A program made the position numbers and the translations under genes. The notes under the pieces were generated by a model. That model was not told the origin of the DNA, did not search any database, and saw only the letters and a program-made list of their open reading frames with translations. Source: Bacteroidia bacterium (GTDB lineage: Bacteria > Bacteroidota > Bacteroidia > NS11-12g > UBA9320). Taken from it: DNA of 64,000 nt. Shown here in pieces: positions 59,784 through 64,000 of this stretch (position 1 is the first letter of the stretch; every line of letters starts with the position of its first letter). Location of the stretch: positions 124,001 through 188,000 of the forward strand of contig JADLGN010000005.1 of NCBI GenBank assembly GCA_020849295.1. Direction: 5' to 3'.

Positions 59784-62700
59784 TTATTTGTTTAAAGAAA
59801 TTGTTCTGGTTATTTGCTTTCCGTCAATTATCATTCTTACATGATACAAACCATTTGCTTGATTACTTAGGTCTATATTGTGAGTTCCTGATTGTCCGAA
59901 AACATTGTTATTTGTGCATACAACAGCTCCTGTTGAATTGTAAACACTGATGTTCATGTTTGTAGGAGTTGCGAAATTGTAACTTACGTTTACAATACCA
60001 TTACTTGGATTTGGATATACGCTAATATTTTGGTTAACATCAATTGAATTAACACTATTGATAGTTTTAAACATTCTACTTACCCAAATATTTCTTTCAT
60101 AAGGCTGGCTAAGGTTACCACTTAAGTCAGCTACTCTGAAAGTTACAGTATAAAGTCCTTCTTCGTAAGTATTCAAGTTATTGAAAATTACCTGTAATTT
60201 TGGACGAAGCACAGTTGGAGCATCATAGTTATCTGTAATTGTCAATCCTTCTGAAGCATCAATTTGAGAGAAAATGCCAACATTCATTGCAGCACCATGT
60301 ATTATTGGAGCAATATTGTCAATAACTCTTACCCAACGCTTACGTTTTGTAACATTGCCTGATCCATCAGTTGCAGTAAATTCGTCATAGTATAAACCTA
60401 ATAAATATGGATTTACGTTACTTGTACGAGTAATAGATACCTGAGAGTTATCATAATAATTATCTTTTGTACTTGCTTGAATTGGAGTATAAGAATTGTT
60501 AACAACCCATACAACTGTATCAAGTGTATTAAGAATAATTTCTGGTCCAACATAATCATCAACAATATATGTGTATGTTTTTGTATCAGCTTTATTACCT
60601 GAACCATCAGTTGCATTATAAATCATAGGATATGAACCTTTGAAACGAGTATCAACTGGTCCTGAAGAACCTGGTGTAACATCAAGCATAGGATTATCGT
60701 AGTTGTCTGTTACAGTTGTACGGTCAATAAACACAGATACTATTTGTACTTTTACTACATTACTAACATCTGCATCGCTATTAGATATAACAGGTTTTTT
60801 AGTATCTTGTACAATAACAATTCTTTGCTTAGTTGAATTATTTGAAGCAAGGTCATTTACAGAATAAGTAATAATGTAAGTACCTAAAACGTTAGCATCA
60901 ACTGTTCCTGTGATAACAATTGCATTTGTTAAATTACCATCTTTGTTGTCCATTGCTGTTGCACCATCTTCAGTATAAGTACCGAAAACTTCGATTCTTA
61001 CAGTATCGCTTCCATTTAAAGTAAGTACTGGGTTTGTTTGGTCTTTTACCACATATACCACTCTTGTTACGGGAAGTGCAGCATTACCACCGGCGTCTTT
61101 TACATTATAAGTAACATAATAAACACCGGTAAAATTCATGTCAAGGTCACTTGTAATAGTGATTTTTGAACTAATGTCGCCTTCAGTTGGGTCAGTAGCT
61201 TTAGCACCATATTCAGTATATGTAGAACCAACTTCAAGGTGTAATGTATCATCATTATTAAGAGTTAAAGTTGGGGCTAAATTATCATTACTTATTACAA
61301 CTCTGTAATCTTCAAATTCTCCAATTCTGTTTGCATTATTAATTCCACTTGAAGCACCACATGGCTCATTAGGGTCAGTATTGTAACTTGTACCCACTCT
61401 CATTCTTGTTTTACCTTCAAATGCAACAATTGAAGATGGAACAGTAAAGCTAGCTGTAAATGTAGATGTAGAAGCTGTAGATTCGTAAGCAACCTCTTCA
61501 CCTGCATCAGAGAAATCTCCATCAATATTCCAGTCAATCCATACTTTACGTGACATTGGGTTTACAGTTGTGGTTCTACTAAGACTGATATTATATGTTG
61601 CACCAAAAAGTAAAGATGCTGATATGTCTGTATTTGTATAATCGTCATATCCCTGAACATTATTTGATGAATTATTATTTATTAATTCATTATTATCTTT
61701 GTCAGTTAAAGTTACGTTGTTAATTGCTACATCAGTTGATGATGATACACCTAATAATGGAGTACAATGTTCAACAGCAATTACGTAATCAGATTTAATA
61801 ACACAATTTCGAGTAGCAGCAGAATCTAAAGTATTCCAACCGCATAATGAAACCGTATATTTACCTTTAGCATTACATTTTATTTGAATTTCACCTGTGT
61901 AAGGGTCAAAATTTACAACACTTACTGTAGAAGGGAAAAAGTTCCATTTGTAATTATCGGCTTTTATTGCTTTACCTTGTAATGGACAGAAAGGTGTAAT
62001 AGTCACAACATCACCAGTATTAGGACGGCGATTGTCTGCTTCAAAATCAAGTTCGGCTTTAGTATGTGGTGTAACAACTACTACTTTCTTAGTAATACTG
62101 CTTGAACCCATACATGTGGTTGCAGTTAATTTTACATCATAAGTATTATCTGTTTGAATTGAATAATCTAGATCTTTTGAATATCCAACCTCACCAAAAC
62201 CTGGCTCAATTTCCCATACATAATCAGTTTTACCTAACACATGTTGTGAAGTGTTTACATAAGTATATGTGTTAGGATTATATAAAGTATCAGGAATTAC
62301 AAAATCAGCAATTGGAGCATTTATTGGACCTTTTTCAGTTGTCCAAGAAGCTATAAATCCTGAGTCATTTCCAGAACTATTTGTAGTAAATAATACATAC
62401 ATTGCACCAGAATTTGCAACTATAGGAGTAGTTTTAGAAGGTGCATTACCAAGTGTAAAGCCAGATCCTGTATGTAATGGTGTACCTGTAGCATCTGTAC
62501 CGTCATAAATTCTTAAAATATCACCTGCTGCTACTTTAAACTGGCTGAATGTTAATGAAATTTTCTTTGCACCGCAAGGTATTATTGTAGCATAGTCAAC
62601 ACGATTGTTAGAATAGTTTCCTGTTCTTCCGCCATCATCTATTAAATTACCATTTGATTCATAAATTGGAATAACTGTACCAGCACCCAAATTATTATCT

Positions 62701-63938
62701 TTAAATGGAGTAACTCTTACATACTTTGGTTTACATAATAAGTTTGAAGGACCTTTACTGTTTGATGTTTGCAAGCAAACGGTATAATCGCCTGTCATAT
62801 TGAAAAATACAGGAGGATTTGCATTAGAAAATGGATCATTTCCTACAAGATTTGAATTGTAAATTTCAACATCTGTTCTTGTATTTGCAGAGTCAATAGG
62901 GTCATACATATACCAACTCCAGTATGTAGGTCCGTTTGTAGATAAATCAATAAAGTTTACCGTACCAAATTTTTCTACTTCATTAGTATTTGAAGCAAAA
63001 TCAACTACAGGAGGATTTGATGGAGATTTAATATTTATACATTTCAAAACTGAATCGCGTCCTAAGCAGTTTTGGCTTTTTAAACGAACACAATTATTAC
63101 CAGGTGTATTAAATATATGTGTAGCATTAGTTGTAAAATATTCTGTTGTACCATCATCATTTACATCCCACTCGTGTGAAATATACCCAGTTTGATTATT
63201 GTTTGTCATTTTTACAGGTGTTCCTTCATACGCAGTACTTGGCATATAAAACCCTGCTGATAGACTTGTAGGATTAGCTAAATTAATTGTATAATCTTCG
63301 CACTCTCCATAATACCAGCTATAGCTTGAAGACAAACATGCTTGTCCTGAATTTAATTGATAATACTGGTAAGATGACATTACTCTCATTCTACTTTGTC
63401 CTGGTGATACACCACATGGAACTGTAAAATTGTTACTTGCCAAAGCTCCACCACCAGCAGAAGGTGCTCCGTTTGCTACTGAAGACCAACCTGTTGACAT
63501 AAACTCGGAAGATTGAAATACATTATCTCTGTTCAAATCTATCCAGCAATAGAAATAAACTTGATAAGAGTAAGAGTAAGTAGAACTTCCGTAAGAAGAA
63601 CTTGCTTCAAGAGTGTACTTACTTCCACTTGATAATGTAAAAGATGGCTTACTTGACATTAATGAGTAACCATTTCCTGATGAGCCAGGTGTACCAGATA
63701 AACCATAAGTACATCCGTCGGCACCATGTTCGTAAAGAATGCTTCCGGAAACATCTTTCACTCTCAATCTTTCGATTGGCCAATACCAATAGCCGCTGTA
63801 ATAACATCCGTAATAGGAGTTTGCCACACAATATGGCGCTTGTGCTTTAGTTTGGTTAAAGGTAGATGTACCGGCCAAACTTAGTAAAATTAGGAGTAAT
63901 CCTAATAAGTTGTTTTTAAAAGTAAATTTGTTTGACAT
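59784..63938 (-). CDS. Giant secreted multidomain adhesin-like protein (GEVED x2, PKD, CUB-like, DUF5011/Ig-like x5, T9SS sorting domain)
   Basis: FYCWIDLNRDNVFQSSEF...GECEDYTINL and VWIDWNIDGDFSDAGEEV...GEFEDYRVVI (GEVED); THIFNTPGNNCVRL (PKD); ILRIYDGTDATGTPLHTGSGF (CUB-like); five repeats containing GxY..TYxVxDxxGN; C-term ISVYPNPSNGIVNVSYNF...GLYHVRMIIDGKQITRTISLNK. Confidence 0.9.
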   Translation of the reverse strand: MSNKFTFKNNLLGLLLILLSLAGTSTFNQTKAQAPYCVANSYYGCYYSGYWYWPIERLRVKDVSGSILYEHGADGCTYGLSGTPGSSGNGYSLMSSKPSFTLSSGSKYTLEASSSYGSSTYSYSYQVYFYCWIDLNRDNVFQSSEFMSTGWSSVANGAPSAGGGALASNNFTVPCGVSPGQSRMRVMSSYQYYQLNSGQACLSSSYSWYYGECEDYTINLANPTSLSAGFYMPSTAYEGTPVKMTNNNQTGYISHEWDVNDDGTTEYFTTNATHIFNTPGNNCVRLKSQNCLGRDSVLKCINIKSPSNPPVVDFASNTNEVEKFGTVNFIDLSTNGPTYWSWYMYDPIDSANTRTDVEIYNSNLVGNDPFSNANPPVFFNMTGDYTVCLQTSNSKGPSNLLCKPKYVRVTPFKDNNLGAGTVIPIYESNGNLIDDGGRTGNYSNNRVDYATIIPCGAKKISLTFSQFKVAAGDILRIYDGTDATGTPLHTGSGFTLGNAPSKTTPIVANSGAMYVLFTTNSSGNDSGFIASWTTEKGPINAPIADFVIPDTLYNPNTYTYVNTSQHVLGKTDYVWEIEPGFGEVGYSKDLDYSIQTDNTYDVKLTATTCMGSSSITKKVVVVTPHTKAELDFEADNRRPNTGDVVTITPFCPLQGKAIKADNYKWNFFPSTVSVVNFDPYTGEIQIKCNAKGKYTVSLCGWNTLDSAATRNCVIKSDYVIAVEHCTPLLGVSSSTDVAINNVTLTDKDNNELINNNSSNNVQGYDDYTNTDISASLLFGATYNISLSRTTTVNPMSRKVWIDWNIDGDFSDAGEEVAYESTASTSTFTASFTVPSSIVAFEGKTRMRVGTSYNTDPNEPCGASSGINNANRIGEFEDYRVVISNDNLAPTLTLNNDDTLHLEVGSTYTEYGAKATDPTEGDISSKITITSDLDMNFTGVYYVTYNVKDAGGNAALPVTRVVYVVKDQTNPVLTLNGSDTVRIEVFGTYTEDGATAMDNKDGNLTNAIVITGTVDANVLGTYIITYSVNDLASNNSTKQRIVIVQDTKKPVISNSDADVSNVVKVQIVSVFIDRTTVTDNYDNPMLDVTPGSSGPVDTRFKGSYPMIYNATDGSGNKADTKTYTYIVDDYVGPEIILNTLDTVVWVVNNSYTPIQASTKDNYYDNSQVSITRTSNVNPYLLGLYYDEFTATDGSGNVTKRKRWVRVIDNIAPIIHGAAMNVGIFSQIDASEGLTITDNYDAPTVLRPKLQVIFNNLNTYEEGLYTVTFRVADLSGNLSQPYERNIWVSRMFKTINSVNSIDVNQNISVYPNPSNGIVNVSYNFATPTNMNISVYNSTGAVVCTNNNVFGQSGTHNIDLSNQANGLYHVRMIIDGKQITRTISLNK

Positions 63939-64000
63939 ATTCGTTTTTTATTAAATTTTAAAATATTTCATTAGAGTTTTCAAACATAAGAAAACTATCA

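Overview
This is an AT-rich chromosomal segment that looks like Bacteroidetes. Evidence: T9SS C-terminal sorting domains, GldB-like and PorE-like proteins, fused SecDF, DUF5686, and TAnnTTTG-type promoter elements. It is almost fully coding. I saw no rRNA, tRNA, CRISPR array, transposase or phage genes. Most genes are housekeeping: PDH E1 and E2, secDF, apaG, ahcY, tadA, rmuC, nadE, purM, thiL, yebC, an acyl-CoA carboxylase, a SNF2 helicase, a chromate transporter and a ComF-like protein. Interspersed are surface/envelope genes, including six proteins with T9SS-type sorting domains. The most notable items are: (1) a translationally overlapping operon of an ECF sigma factor, a predicted envelope-spanning anti-sigma/beta-barrel protein and a T9SS cargo protein (55459-59668); (2) a PorE-like TPR/PD40/OmpA protein with an extra C-terminal retropepsin-like domain lacking the DTG motif; (3) a Cys-rich protein resembling a very divergent NMO/FabK-type FMN TIM barrel (32106-33926); (4) an M23 peptidase-peroxiredoxin (Bcp) in-frame fusion; (5) a methyltransferase-GT2 fusion inside a small glycan/lipid-like operon. 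All calls come from reading the sequence; no database search was run.
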